Positions 17,883 to 26,092 of a DNA stretch of 64,000 nucleotides are shown piece by piece. This DNA comes from Paenibacillus paridis. Its GTDB lineage: Bacteria; Bacillota; Bacilli; Paenibacillales; Paenibacillaceae. Each line of letters opens with the position of its first letter. Within the stretch, counting starts at the first letter, position 1. The notes under the pieces were generated by a model, which was not told where the DNA came from, made no database searches, and worked only from the letters and a program-made list of their open reading frames with translations. The position numbers and the translations under genes were made by a program. Location of the stretch: contig NZ_VCIX01000092.1 in NCBI RefSeq assembly GCF_006345825.1, forward strand, positions 930,001 through 994,000. The letters run 5' to 3'.

Positions 17883-18573
17883 TGTTCGGGTATGGATCAT
17901 AGAAGATGACCGTGATTGGCTGCGAGGCCTGGTAGCTTACTTAAACAAGGAGCCAGATTTGCAAGTAGTATGGACGGCAAGCGAAGCCGAGGTTGTCAGA
18001 CAGGCACTGAGAGACGGCAAGCAGCTCGATCAACCGGCTGACGTTATATTGATGGATATTATGCTTGATGGACGGCCAGAGGGCATTCTCCTTGCTGAGG
18101 AGACGGCTGCAGCAACAGGGGCGCGCGTGATCATGCTGACCTCCATGGAGGAGAAGGAGCTTATTTTCCGTTCCTTTCAGGCGGGCGCGATCGATTATCA
18201 GATCAAGTCAGATTTTGAGAGATTGCCTGATGCGGTCAGATCCGCATTCCGCAGCCAGTCGCCGATCAACGCGGCTGTTGCGGAGCGCATGCGGGAGGAG
18301 TTCCGAAGGCTAAAGCAGCTCGAACGCGAGTTCGAGGTAAAAAAGGTAGGCGATCTGATTACGCCATCCGAGCTGCAGCTGCTGGATTTAATCGACCAAG
18401 GCTACACGCAGCCGCAAATTGCGGATAAATTGGTCGTATCGATCCGTACGGTAAAAAACCATGTCAATCATGTGCTGAAAAAGCTGAATCTCAGCGGTTC
18501 ACGTGAAGCGGCAACCAAAGTGAAAGAAATGGGCTTGTTTCATAAGAAAAATGACGAGGATAGTACCAAATAA
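17875..18573 (+). CDS. LuxR/NarL-type response regulator
   Basis: This 232-residue regulator begins with TTG behind GAGGGGAG. The receiver domain has acidic residues Asp11-Asp12, phosphoacceptor Asp61 (VILMDIMLDG) and the conserved Lys in DYQIKSDF. The C-terminal HTH is a LuxR-type DNA-binding domain: ITPSELQLLDLIDQGYTQPQ followed by IADKLVVSIRTVKNHVNHVL. It overlaps the upstream kinase by 8 bases and is its obvious partner. Its stop codon lies inside the terminator hairpin. Targets are unknown; the UbiA and lectin-fold genes upstream in the same operon may be among them. Confidence 0.93.
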   Translation: MGDVRVWIIEDDRDWLRGLVAYLNKEPDLQVVWTASEAEVVRQALRDGKQLDQPADVILMDIMLDGRPEGILLAEETAAATGARVIMLTSMEEKELIFRSFQAGAIDYQIKSDFERLPDAVRSAFRSQSPINAAVAERMREEFRRLKQLEREFEVKKVGDLITPSELQLLDLIDQGYTQPQIADKLVVSIRTVKNHVNHVLKKLNLSGSREAATKVKEMGLFHKKNDEDSTK

Positions 18574-18593
18574 GTTTGGTACTATTTTTTTTT
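18560..18593 (+). terminator. Terminator overlapping the regulator stop codon
   Basis: ATAGTACCAAA pairs perfectly with TTTGGTACTAT around TAAG, followed by about nine T. The left arm is coding sequence and the regulator's TAA lies in the loop. Confidence 0.92.
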
Positions 18594-18657
18594 ATGTTTT
18601 TTTTACCAAAATAGAGTAAAGAATACATTCGCCTGCATTGGAAAAGGAGGAAAATAA

Positions 18658-19341
18658 ATGGCATTTGAAATGTTCTCCACCGCGCATATTGCCGGACTGA
18701 TTGTTTTTGTGCTGGTCATGGCAGCCTTAATCCTTTTTCGGGTTCGGCTCAGAGAGCCTGCGCTAAATCGTCTTGTTCGAATGACGTTGGCTATTGTGCT
18801 GCTTGGCTGCGAGCTCTCCTTGCAGGCATCTTACTTTATGGAGCACAGCTGGTGGAGCGGTTCGCTCCCGTTTCAGCTTTGCAGCTTAATGGTTTTGATG
18901 AGTGCAATAGTTATGATTGCGAATCACAAAGGATGGTATGATGTTATTTTTTTTCTTGGAAGCATGGGAGCCTTGCAAGCGCTGCTAACGCCAAATTTGG
19001 ATGAGTCGTTTCCTCATTTTCGCTATTTTGAATTTTTTATCGCCCACATCGGAATTGTTGCTGCTGCCGTATTTATTTTAGCTGTAGAACGGTACCGGCC
19101 TTCTTTCCGCTCCGTGCTGCTTGCGATGGTTTGGCTGCATGTACTGGCGATACCTGCAGCCATAACCAATATCGTCACAGGTACGACAAACTTTATGTTT
19201 TTGGCGCGCAAGCCTGGAACGGCTTCGCTGCTGGATTTGCTTGCGCCGTGGCCTTGGTATTTACTGCAGCTTGAGATTGTTGCTTTTGGGATCTTCCTGT
19301 TGTTGTACGGAGCAGTGAGGCTATTTCCTAAGAGTGATTAG
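18658..19341 (+). CDS. TIGR02206-type membrane protein (YwaF-like)
   Basis: This 227-residue protein is almost wholly hydrophobic, with about six or seven membrane spans. It shows the pattern of the TIGR02206/YwaF family: a HIAGLIVF start, LPFQLCSLMVLMSAIVMI in the middle, FFIAHIGIVAAAVFIL, and a conserved GTTNFMFLARKP loop before the last span. No member has a firm biochemical function. The ATG follows AAAAGGAGG (about 6 bases). It stands alone after the regulator's terminator. Confidence 0.85.
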   Translation: MAFEMFSTAHIAGLIVFVLVMAALILFRVRLREPALNRLVRMTLAIVLLGCELSLQASYFMEHSWWSGSLPFQLCSLMVLMSAIVMIANHKGWYDVIFFLGSMGALQALLTPNLDESFPHFRYFEFFIAHIGIVAAAVFILAVERYRPSFRSVLLAMVWLHVLAIPAAITNIVTGTTNFMFLARKPGTASLLDLLAPWPWYLLQLEIVAFGIFLLLYGAVRLFPKSD

Positions 19342-19391
19342 GCAAAAGGGACATAATTGCAGTTATATGGGGGATAATGAAAGTGATCCGC

Positions 19392-19420
19392 TTGACAAGC
19401 ATTTTAGAATATTATAAAGT
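19392..19420 (+). promoter_or_regulatory. Putative sigma-A promoter for the nitroreductase gene
   Basis: TTGACA at 19392-19397 is a perfect -35 element. TATAAA at 19413 (15-bp spacer) or TAAAGT at 19415 (17-bp spacer) could act as -10. The candidate operator overlaps its downstream edge. Confidence 0.5.
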
Positions 19421-19437
19421 AACTTACGTAAAGTAAT
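19418..19437. promoter_or_regulatory. Imperfect palindrome, candidate HxlR/MarR-type operator
   Basis: AGTAACTTACGTAAAGTAAT is a near-palindrome centred on ACGT, overlapping the probable -10 region of the nitroreductase promoter. The form resembles sites of redox-sensing HxlR/MarR repressors that control such enzymes. No repressor gene is adjacent. Confidence 0.45.
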
Positions 19438-19517
19438 TAAGTTTTCCGGAATATGGCATAGGGAATCACGATCAGCCAACTCCCCCAACTTTAAACCAAT
19501 GAGAGGCAGGAGAAACA

Positions 19518-20120
19518 ATGACATCAGAAGCATTTTTCGACGCAGTGAAATCCAGACGTTCCATTTACGCGATAAGCAAGGAGGCTGTTATCTCCGACGA
19601 AAAAATCGTAGCAATCGTGCAAGACGCGGTTAAACATACGCCATCATCCTTTAACTCGCAAAGCGCACGGGTAGTTGTGCTGCTTGGAGATAACCATGAT
19701 AAATTTTGGGATATCACAACCAATACGCTCCGCGCCATCGTAGCGGCAGATCAATTTGAGCCTACTGCGCAAAAAATGAACTCATTTAAAAGCGGCTACG
19801 GCACGGTATTGTTTTTCGAGGATAAGAAGGTCATTGACGGCTTGATGGAAAATTTCGCTGCCTACGCACAAAACTTCCCGATCTGGTCGCAGCAATCTTC
19901 CGGCATGCACCAATTCGTTGTATGGACTGCGCTTGAAAAAGAAGGCTTCGGCGCATCGCTTCAGCATTACAACCCGCTGGTTGACGAGGAAGTGCGCTCG
20001 ACTTGGTCCTTGCCTGATTCTTGGCAGTTGATTGCACAAATGCCATTCGGCAAACCGACAGCAGCTCCAGGCGAGAAGACGTTCCAGCCGATCGACGAGC
20101 GCGTGAAAGTATTTAAATAA
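19518..20120 (+). CDS. Nitroreductase family oxidoreductase
   Basis: This 200-residue protein is a compact nitroreductase of the Frm2/YdgI-like branch, which uses flavin mononucleotide and NAD(P)H to reduce nitro compounds, quinones or lipid peroxides. Typical features are the N-terminal AVKSRRSIYAISKE flavin-phosphate motif, HTPSSFNSQSARVVVLLG, a dimer-core SSGMHQFVVWTALEKEGFGA, and a C-terminal AQMPFGKPTAAPGEK loop. AGGCAGGAG precedes the ATG. It is a single-gene unit with its own promoter, candidate operator and terminator, which fits stress induction. Its physiological substrate is unknown. Confidence 0.92.
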   Translation: MTSEAFFDAVKSRRSIYAISKEAVISDEKIVAIVQDAVKHTPSSFNSQSARVVVLLGDNHDKFWDITTNTLRAIVAADQFEPTAQKMNSFKSGYGTVLFFEDKKVIDGLMENFAAYAQNFPIWSQQSSGMHQFVVWTALEKEGFGASLQHYNPLVDEEVRSTWSLPDSWQLIAQMPFGKPTAAPGEKTFQPIDERVKVFK

Positions 20121-20137
20121 GCATCGTATGACGGAAA

Positions 20138-20175
20138 AAAAAGGCCGTGCCCGGCAATGGGACACGGCCTTTTTT
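20138..20175 (+). terminator. Intrinsic terminator after the nitroreductase gene
   Basis: AAGGCCGTG pairs with CACGGCCTT around a 13-base loop, preceded by A8 and followed by T5. Confidence 0.9.
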
Positions 20176-20220
20176 GGCGAAGCGAGAAGAATAAAGCCGT
20201 GAACTTAAATGATTTGCTAG

Positions 20221-20235
20221 CTGCGAAAGTTGAGT
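20221..20235 (+). repeat. Short direct repeat, copy upstream of the RCC1-SLH gene
   Basis: CTGCGAAAGTTGAGT here is identical to 24725-24739, so the two copies bracket the RCC1-SLH gene in the same orientation. Both are followed by A-rich DNA. Confidence 0.5.
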
Positions 20236-20254
20236 TAAAAAGAATACCCAATAA

Positions 20255-20297
20255 AAATACGGTAGAGTCTGAGTAATCGGCTCTACCGTATTTTTTT
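20255..20297. terminator. Second strong hairpin with T run before the RCC1-SLH gene
   Basis: AAATACGGTAGAG pairs with CTCTACCGTATTT around a 13-base loop, followed by TTTT. It is about 110 bases before the RCC1-SLH start. It may be a back-up terminator or an attenuator in that gene's leader. Confidence 0.75.
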
Positions 20298-20409
20298 ATA
20301 TCCAATTCTTTCATTAGTCTTTCAGAGCGCTGTGTTACAGTGGAAAAAAGGAAAATGTCCGATTATGGTGAATTTCCTCGATTTTTCATACGAAGGGGAG
20401 ACGTATACA

Positions 20410-23400
20410 TTGTTATCATTACATTCTCGCAAAGCTGTTCACCTTTTATTGGCTTTTGTACTGCTGCTTAGCTTAATGGTTCCCTACGGACCGCATATCG
20501 CTTATGCATCGCAGGTGGGAACTCGAAGTGTGGAGGGCATACAAGTTGCCGCTGGAGCCAACCATTCCCTCCTTCTAAAATCGAATGGCACCGTAGTGGG
20601 CTGGGGTCTTAATTCTGCAGGTCAAGTGACTATTCCGAACGGTTTGTCTGGTGTCATTTCGATTGCAGCCGGAAGCGAGCATTCGCTTGCTCTGAAATCG
20701 GATGGCACCGTAGTTGCATGGGGGAGTAACACTGGCGGCGCCTCGACAATACCAGATGATTTGGCAAATGGTGGAGTAATCGCAATTGCAGCGGGTGGAA
20801 ACAGCTCACTGGCGCTAAAGTCAGATGGTGCTGTCGTTGCATGGGGGGGGAATGACGCTGGTCAGGCGACTGTTCCAGCTGAGGCACTGACAGGTGTCAT
20901 TGCAATTGCTGCTGGCAGAGGGTTCTCAGTCGCGTTAAAATCCAATGGAACTGTTGTCGCGTGGGGAGGCAGTTCATACATGCAAGCCCCTCATGGATTA
21001 AATAGTGTGGTTTCCATTGCTGCCGGCGTTTATCATATCCTTGCTCTGAAATCGGATGGAACGGTTGAGTCATGGGGAAGCACCAACGTCAATGGTCAAT
21101 CAACAATACCAGCCGAACTTATAGGCGGTGGCGTGCTGTCCATTGCAGCAGGGGGGAGTAACTCATTTGCGCTGAAGACAGATGGGACTGTCGTCGCATG
21201 GGGGAACCCTGGTAACGGCCAGACCAACGTGCCTGCAGGACTGAGTAATGTGGTTTCAACCGCAGTAGGCTGGAACCATACGCTCGCCTTGAAAACAGAC
21301 GGTACTGTTGTTGCTTGGGGGGCCAACAATTATAATCAAACGACAATACCGACGAGTGCTGCATTGCCTATCAAAGGGAGCCGTATTGCGGGGGGCGGAT
21401 TGCACTCGCTCGCATTGAAATCGGATGGCACTGTTATGGCATGGGGAAGTAACATTTTGGGCCAGACAACCATTCCTGGGGGACTTACTGACGTGGTGTC
21501 GATTGCCGCTGGGTTTTACCATTCACTTGCACTGAAATCGGATGGAACCGTCATCGTTTGGGGACAAAACCTTGAAGGTCAAAGCTCTGTACCGGTTGGG
21601 CTTACTAGCGTGGTGTCCATTGCTGGGGGATATTATCATTCTCTTGCGCTGAAATCGGATGGAACCGTTGTAGCATGGGGAAATAACGGTTCTGCTCAGG
21701 CTTCTGTCCCTGTTGGTCTAAACAGCGTGGTGTCGATTGCCGCTGGGGATTACCATTCACTTGCACTAAAATCGGATGGTACCGTTGTGGCGTGGGGAAG
21801 CAATATTCAGGGTCAAAGTTCCGTACCGGTTGGGCTTACTGACGTGGTGTCCATTGCTGCGGGAGAATATCATTCTCTCGTGCTGAAATCAGATGGCACC
21901 GTTGTGGGATGGGGAAGAAACGTTAATGGTGAGACTTCCATACCTGCTGGACTAAGCGGTGTAGTATCAATAGCTGCAGGAGCTAATCATTCACTTGCGA
22001 TAAAATCAGACGGTACTGTCGTGGCATGGGGATCGAACGCTTATGGTAAAACCACCGTCCCTAATGGACTAAGTGGAGTTGTCTCAATCGCTGCGGAGCT
22101 AACACATTCACTTGCACTGAAATCAGACGGTACGGTCGTCGGGTGGGGAGGAGGAAGTGGTGGTCCAGAGATCGTGCCGGGTGATGCCAATTTAAGCGGC
22201 TTAGCTTTGCAAGAAGGTGACTTCTCAGAGCCCTTCCAAGCCTCCGACACCTCGTACACGTATTACTATGATGGACAATCACTGTCCAGCGTAGATGTAA
22301 CACCAACGCTTGCAGACTTATCTGGAGCGGCTCTGTATGTGAATAATGAGCTGCTGGCCAGCAGCAGCTCAAAAACCATTAACATAGCGGGAGCAACCAC
22401 GAATACCGTAATTCCTGTTCGCGTCGAGCCCTATCTTAAGGCTAGTCAAACCTACACCATTACGCTGGAAATTGATTCAACGTCCCCGGAAGTAGTGTTT
22501 GGCACGAATGGACAAGCAACAGCGGCGAAAATAGCGTCAAGCAAGGTATCGCTTCATGATACACAAAGCGGCGTCGATGCTGATTCCTTGGCATATGCAT
22601 GGAGCCAAAGCACAACGGTTCCATCCGGTGGATGGATCCCTTTTGATAACGAGGATACAATAAGACAGACAAGCGGCAACGGCAACTGGTACTTGCATAT
22701 TCGAGCAATAGACAACGTAGGCAATGCTGTTGCTGCGGTTTCAAGTGCTTTTGTACTTGATAACACTGCACCGACAGCAACCATATCCAGCTCGGCAGGG
22801 AGTGTGGTAAATGCCTCATTTCCGGTAACGATAGCCTTTAATGAGATTGTTAATGGTTTTACCGTCGATGATCTTGAGGTCACGAATGGGACAGCATCCG
22901 ATTTGATTGCTGTAAACGCATCTACCTACAGAGCGACAATTACTCCGACGACAAGCGGTCAGAATGTAACGGTATCCGTTGAAGCAGGAGCTGCAACGGA
23001 TATGGCAGGCAATGAGAGTGCAGCATCCAATACATTGAGCTTGATGTACAATACAACGATGCTAACTGTTACATTTGGAAATTTTGCACATCATGAGCAA
23101 TTCGTTATACCTCCTGCTAGTGTTTCCGTTACGGTTAGCGAGTCCGTCTACTGGGTTGCAGGAGGAGCGGAGCTCACTTCTGTCAATGCACGGGGTCTTC
23201 TCAGCATAACGAAGGACGGCCATACGTTCTCCGACTACACGCAAGTCTATGACGAGTCTTCATTCACATTTACGTTGACGTTTAACGGTACGCTAGGTAA
23301 TGGCGAATACGAAGTTCATGTTTCCGGGGACGAGGTAGCTAATCAGTATGGCACAATGCTAGATGAAGCGAAGGCTGCCTTTATCGTAGCTACTCCTATA

Positions 23401-24591
23401 GTTATCGGTATTGCAGCGAGCCCAACCCGCTTGCCGAGTACCGGAGGCGATATAACGGCTACTGTAACTGGGTTCAATCTGACGGGACAGACATTACAGG
23501 TATATGTGAATGGAGTTGAAGCTGCAATTGCAGCGGTTAGCAGCAGCACAAGTGCAACAGCCATCATTACTCTTCCGAACAACGGAACCCAGTCTGCTAA
23601 AAACTATAGCCTAACGGTTTACCTTAATGGTGTGGAGGTTGTTGATCAAGCTTCTACGATTACAGTGGTTGCAGCGGCAGCCCCGCCAACACCGACACCA
23701 ACACCAACATCATCAATACCACCAACAGTATCGCTGTCGAGCAATGCAAACCTAGCTAATTTGAACATCTATACATTGATCAAAGAATTAGAGCTATTGC
23801 CCGCATTTACACCTGAGAAAACGGAGTATACCGTACAGACAGAGGCAGAGCAGATTGAACTGAAATTATCGCCTTTTCATTCTAAAGCCGTCGTTAAGCT
23901 GTTAGGGGAACGCATAAGCGAGACCAAGACTCTTCCTTTGGCAATGGGAACTAACGTATTCACAATAACAGTTCAGGCAGAGGATGGAACCGTCAAGACG
24001 TATAAGCTCACGGTTAATCGCATGGCTGATGATGTGAGCACAGCGTCTTGTACCTTCACGGATACTACGAATCACTGGGCAAAAGCTACGATTTGCGAAG
24101 CGGTAGGGTTTGGAATCGTAAAGGGAATAAATTCCCTTACTTTTGTGCCGAATGGCTACGTGACAAGGACGGAGTTTGCGGTTATGCTGCTTCGGACTCT
24201 TCAGATTCCAATAAGTAACGAAACTATTGCTATGCCATTCAGCGACAAGGACAGCATTCCATCGTGGGCACAGCGGGAAATTCAGACAGCAGTAGCGAAG
24301 GGAATTATCGAGGGGTATTCGGATGGAACCTTACAGCCGCAGAAAACGGTCAATCGAGCAGAGATGGCTGCTATGGTGTCCAGAGCAATGAAATGGGAGG
24401 CCGAGCATGCGAAAAGCACTTCTTTTGCCGATGATGCCACCATCCCAGCTTGGGCCCGAGATTATGTTGCAAATGCTTTTGAAAACGGCCTTATAAAAGG
24501 ACGGGAAAATAATTATTTCGCTCCGAAAGGTTTGACCACTAGAGCTGAGGCGGCGGTCGTTCTATTGCGGCTTTGGAATGTTCTTAATTAA
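20410..24591 (+). CDS. SLH-anchored RCC1-repeat surface protein (1393 aa)
   Basis: The preferred start is TTG at 20410, 9 bases after GAAGGGGAG, because it opens directly on a signal peptide (RKAVHLLLAFVLLLSLM, cleavage near AYASQ). Upstream in-frame starts at 20332 and 20365 would add about 15-26 residues with no signal character. Residues about 42-584 hold fourteen RCC1-type units of about 39 residues (SLALKSDGTVVAWG consensus), enough for about two seven-bladed propellers. Next come Ig-like sandwiches, including one around DNTAPTATISSSAG, and a cadherin-like sandwich near 1110-1210 after a Thr-Pro linker. Three SLH domains (about 1215-1393) would bind it to pyruvylated wall polymer. No catalytic motif is seen, so an adhesive or ligand-binding role is likely. 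Confidence 0.92.
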   Translation: MLSLHSRKAVHLLLAFVLLLSLMVPYGPHIAYASQVGTRSVEGIQVAAGANHSLLLKSNGTVVGWGLNSAGQVTIPNGLSGVISIAAGSEHSLALKSDGTVVAWGSNTGGASTIPDDLANGGVIAIAAGGNSSLALKSDGAVVAWGGNDAGQATVPAEALTGVIAIAAGRGFSVALKSNGTVVAWGGSSYMQAPHGLNSVVSIAAGVYHILALKSDGTVESWGSTNVNGQSTIPAELIGGGVLSIAAGGSNSFALKTDGTVVAWGNPGNGQTNVPAGLSNVVSTAVGWNHTLALKTDGTVVAWGANNYNQTTIPTSAALPIKGSRIAGGGLHSLALKSDGTVMAWGSNILGQTTIPGGLTDVVSIAAGFYHSLALKSDGTVIVWGQNLEGQSSVPVGLTSVVSIAGGYYHSLALKSDGTVVAWGNNGSAQASVPVGLNSVVSIAAGDYHSLALKSDGTVVAWGSNIQGQSSVPVGLTDVVSIAAGEYHSLVLKSDGTVVGWGRNVNGETSIPAGLSGVVSIAAGANHSLAIKSDGTVVAWGSNAYGKTTVPNGLSGVVSIAAELTHSLALKSDGTVVGWGGGSGGPEIVPGDANLSGLALQEGDFSEPFQASDTSYTYYYDGQSLSSVDVTPTLADLSGAALYVNNELLASSSSKTINIAGATTNTVIPVRVEPYLKASQTYTITLEIDSTSPEVVFGTNGQATAAKIASSKVSLHDTQSGVDADSLAYAWSQSTTVPSGGWIPFDNEDTIRQTSGNGNWYLHIRAIDNVGNAVAAVSSAFVLDNTAPTATISSSAGSVVNASFPVTIAFNEIVNGFTVDDLEVTNGTASDLIAVNASTYRATITPTTSGQNVTVSVEAGAATDMAGNESAASNTLSLMYNTTMLTVTFGNFAHHEQFVIPPASVSVTVSESVYWVAGGAELTSVNARGLLSITKDGHTFSDYTQVYDESSFTFTLTFNGTLGNGEYEVHVSGDEVANQYGTMLDEAKAAFIVATPIVIGIAASPTRLPSTGGDITATVTGFNLTGQTLQVYVNGVEAAIAAVSSSTSATAIITLPNNGTQSAKNYSLTVYLNGVEVVDQASTITVVAAAAPPTPTPTPTSSIPPTVSLSSNANLANLNIYTLIKELELLPAFTPEKTEYTVQTEAEQIELKLSPFHSKAVVKLLGERISETKTLPLAMGTNVFTITVQAEDGTVKTYKLTVNRMADDVSTASCTFTDTTNHWAKATICEAVGFGIVKGINSLTFVPNGYVTRTEFAVMLLRTLQIPISNETIAMPFSDKDSIPSWAQREIQTAVAKGIIEGYSDGTLQPQKTVNRAEMAAMVSRAMKWEAEHAKSTSFADDATIPAWARDYVANAFENGLIKGRENNYFAPKGLTTRAEAAVVLLRLWNVLN
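20545..22160 (+). repeat. In-gene tandem repeat, 117-bp unit, about 14 copies
   Basis: The codons for (S/N)DGTVV recur at 20584, 20701, 20824, 20944, 21055, 21181, 21298, 21424, 21541, 21658, 21775, 21892, 22009 and 22126. From 21424 on, the spacing is exactly 117 bp each time. Earlier units vary from 111 to 126 bp. The regular block suggests recent expansion or gene conversion. Confidence 0.9.
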
Positions 24592-24607
24592 TTGAATAGG
24601 TACAGGA

Positions 24608-24640
24608 ATGAGCAGGTGCCCAGCACCTGCTCATTTTTAT
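24608..24640 (+). terminator. Intrinsic terminator after the RCC1-SLH gene
   Basis: ATGAGCAGGTG pairs perfectly with CACCTGCTCAT around a 5-base loop, followed by TTTTATTT. Confidence 0.9.
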
Positions 24641-24724
24641 TTGATTTAAGGCAGGTTAGAGATAAAAATATACTTGCCTAGTGAAAGTCGAATAAGCTAA
24701 CAAGGCCTATAGTATAAGTTGCAC

Positions 24725-24739
24725 CTGCGAAAGTTGAGT
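24725..24739 (+). repeat. Short direct repeat, copy downstream of the RCC1-SLH gene
   Basis: CTGCGAAAGTTGAGT is identical to 20221-20235. It lies near the start of the 630-bp gene-free stretch. Confidence 0.5.
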
Positions 24740-24815
24740 AATTGAAAAATAATTGCTTATGCGAATTTACGCGTGTTCCGATCGGTTGCGTGATCTGCAA
24801 TCATTATTTGCAATA

Positions 24816-25000
24816 GATGGAATTTGTCCCTCTATATTTAGATTATTTTCTATTTTAAGGAGTTTAGATGGAGTTTCACCCTCTAATTCCAGAGCTATTG
24901 CCGAAAATGACGTAAAACAGTCGTATTAACGGGAGAGATTCCCTCTATTTCGCTTGCTAAACGAATAATGCTTTTTTAGTGGGAGAAATTCCTGCTAAAT
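24816..25000. repeat. Four-fold degenerate motif in a gene-free stretch
   Basis: Between 24641 and 25270 I see no gene. Instead a motif of the form G-G-(A/G)-x-(A/G)-(A/T)-TT-x-CCCTCTA occurs four times: GATGGAATTTGTCCCTCTA at 24816, GATGGAGTTTCACCCTCTA at 24867, GGGAGAGATTCCCTCTA at 24931, and GGGAGAAATTCCTGCTA at 24981. The spacings of 51, 64 and 50 bp suggest one ancestral pair duplicated at about 115 bp. The rest of the stretch (25040-25250) is AT-rich with no clear structure. Confidence 0.55.
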
Positions 25001-25270
25001 CACTACGATTCTATAGTTCTCCTCCATAAAACGGAGGAAAGCACTCATTTCGTTAACCTCTTAGGTTCATTTTATATCGTTTAAGCTGTACAATATTTCT
25101 TAATCATGTTTATCAATAATTTGCACATCATCAAGTCTAAAAAATGATGAAAATGCAGTACGAGCTGTGTAACAGGTATTTGTGATAGTTAGTCCATAGG
25201 AAACTTATCGTCAAAGATGCAAGAATGTCTATTTCCATTGTCATAACAAAGCCGGGAGAAGGTGATATCG

Positions 25271-26011
25271 GTGATCAAAGCCGTTTATTTTGATTTGGAT
25301 GATACGCTGTACGACCAATTGATGCCTTTTCAGCTGGCATTAGAGGCGAGTGGCCTAACGAAGCTGGCTAGAGGCGGATTAACAGCAGAGGCAATATTTA
25401 AGCGCATAAGACTGCATAGCGATCGGTTATGGAGCATTCATGCGGAAGGAAAGCTATCGCTTGCTGAGCTTCGAATTCGTCGCACGACGGAGGCGTTTGC
25501 CGAGATTGGAATTGAGATCACGGACGAGGCTGCCGATGCTCTGCAGCGGAATTATGAGCTGGAGCAGTCTCGGTTGTTGCTGCGAGATGGCGTATTGACG
25601 CTTTTCGGGCAATTAAAGGCAAAGGGCATAAAGCTTGGTTTGATTACGAACGGACCGGTGCAGCATCAGCTGAATAAAGTAACGGCACTAGGCTTGCTGG
25701 AGGTTATCGACAAAAGCGAGGTGCATATCTCTGACGGAATGGGCATTGCCAAGCCAGACCCGGAGGTGTTTCGGCATGTTCAGCGATTATCCGGCTATTT
25801 GCCAGAAGAGCTTGTTTATGTGGGTGACGCTTGGCATAACGATATTGCGCCGTCAAGCAGCGCAGGCTGGACGCCTGTATGGTTGAACGCAAGAATGCAA
25901 GAGCCCTCAGGAGAGCGGATTTCGGTTGACTATTTGACATGCCAATCCATATCCGAGGTTTATGCAAAGCTTATCCTTCATGAACAATCGAAAACTGGCT
26001 GTTTGCTATAA
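25271..26011 (+). CDS. HAD-superfamily phosphatase
   Basis: This 246-residue cytoplasmic hydrolase has the four HAD motifs in order: I, DLDDTLYD near residue 8, with the aspartate nucleophile and the acid/base; II, LITNGP; III, KPDPEVF; IV, VGDAWHNDI. A helical cap of about 90 residues sits between motifs I and II, so it is a subfamily I (C1-cap) enzyme like YfnB or phosphoglycolate phosphatase-type HADs. It acts on an unknown small phosphate ester. The GTG at 25271 has GGGAGAAGG 8 bases upstream. An in-frame GTG at 25262 overlaps that site and is less likely. Confidence 0.88.
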   Translation: MIKAVYFDLDDTLYDQLMPFQLALEASGLTKLARGGLTAEAIFKRIRLHSDRLWSIHAEGKLSLAELRIRRTTEAFAEIGIEITDEAADALQRNYELEQSRLLLRDGVLTLFGQLKAKGIKLGLITNGPVQHQLNKVTALGLLEVIDKSEVHISDGMGIAKPDPEVFRHVQRLSGYLPEELVYVGDAWHNDIAPSSSAGWTPVWLNARMQEPSGERISVDYLTCQSISEVYAKLILHEQSKTGCLL

Positions 26012-26092
26012 AAACATGTACAATAATAACCGATATAGTAATTATCGCATTTATTATGATCTGTTTATGAATGAACATGCCAGGAGGAAACC

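Noticed and set aside
20545..22160. Regular repeats that might suggest a CRISPR array
   Set aside because: Units are 117 bp, fully in frame and encode RCC1 motifs; there are no short identical repeats with unique spacers and no cas genes.
24641..25270. Possible hidden gene in the large gap before the HAD phosphatase
   Set aside because: No frame of useful length with a ribosome site on either strand; only the degenerate repeated motif is visible.
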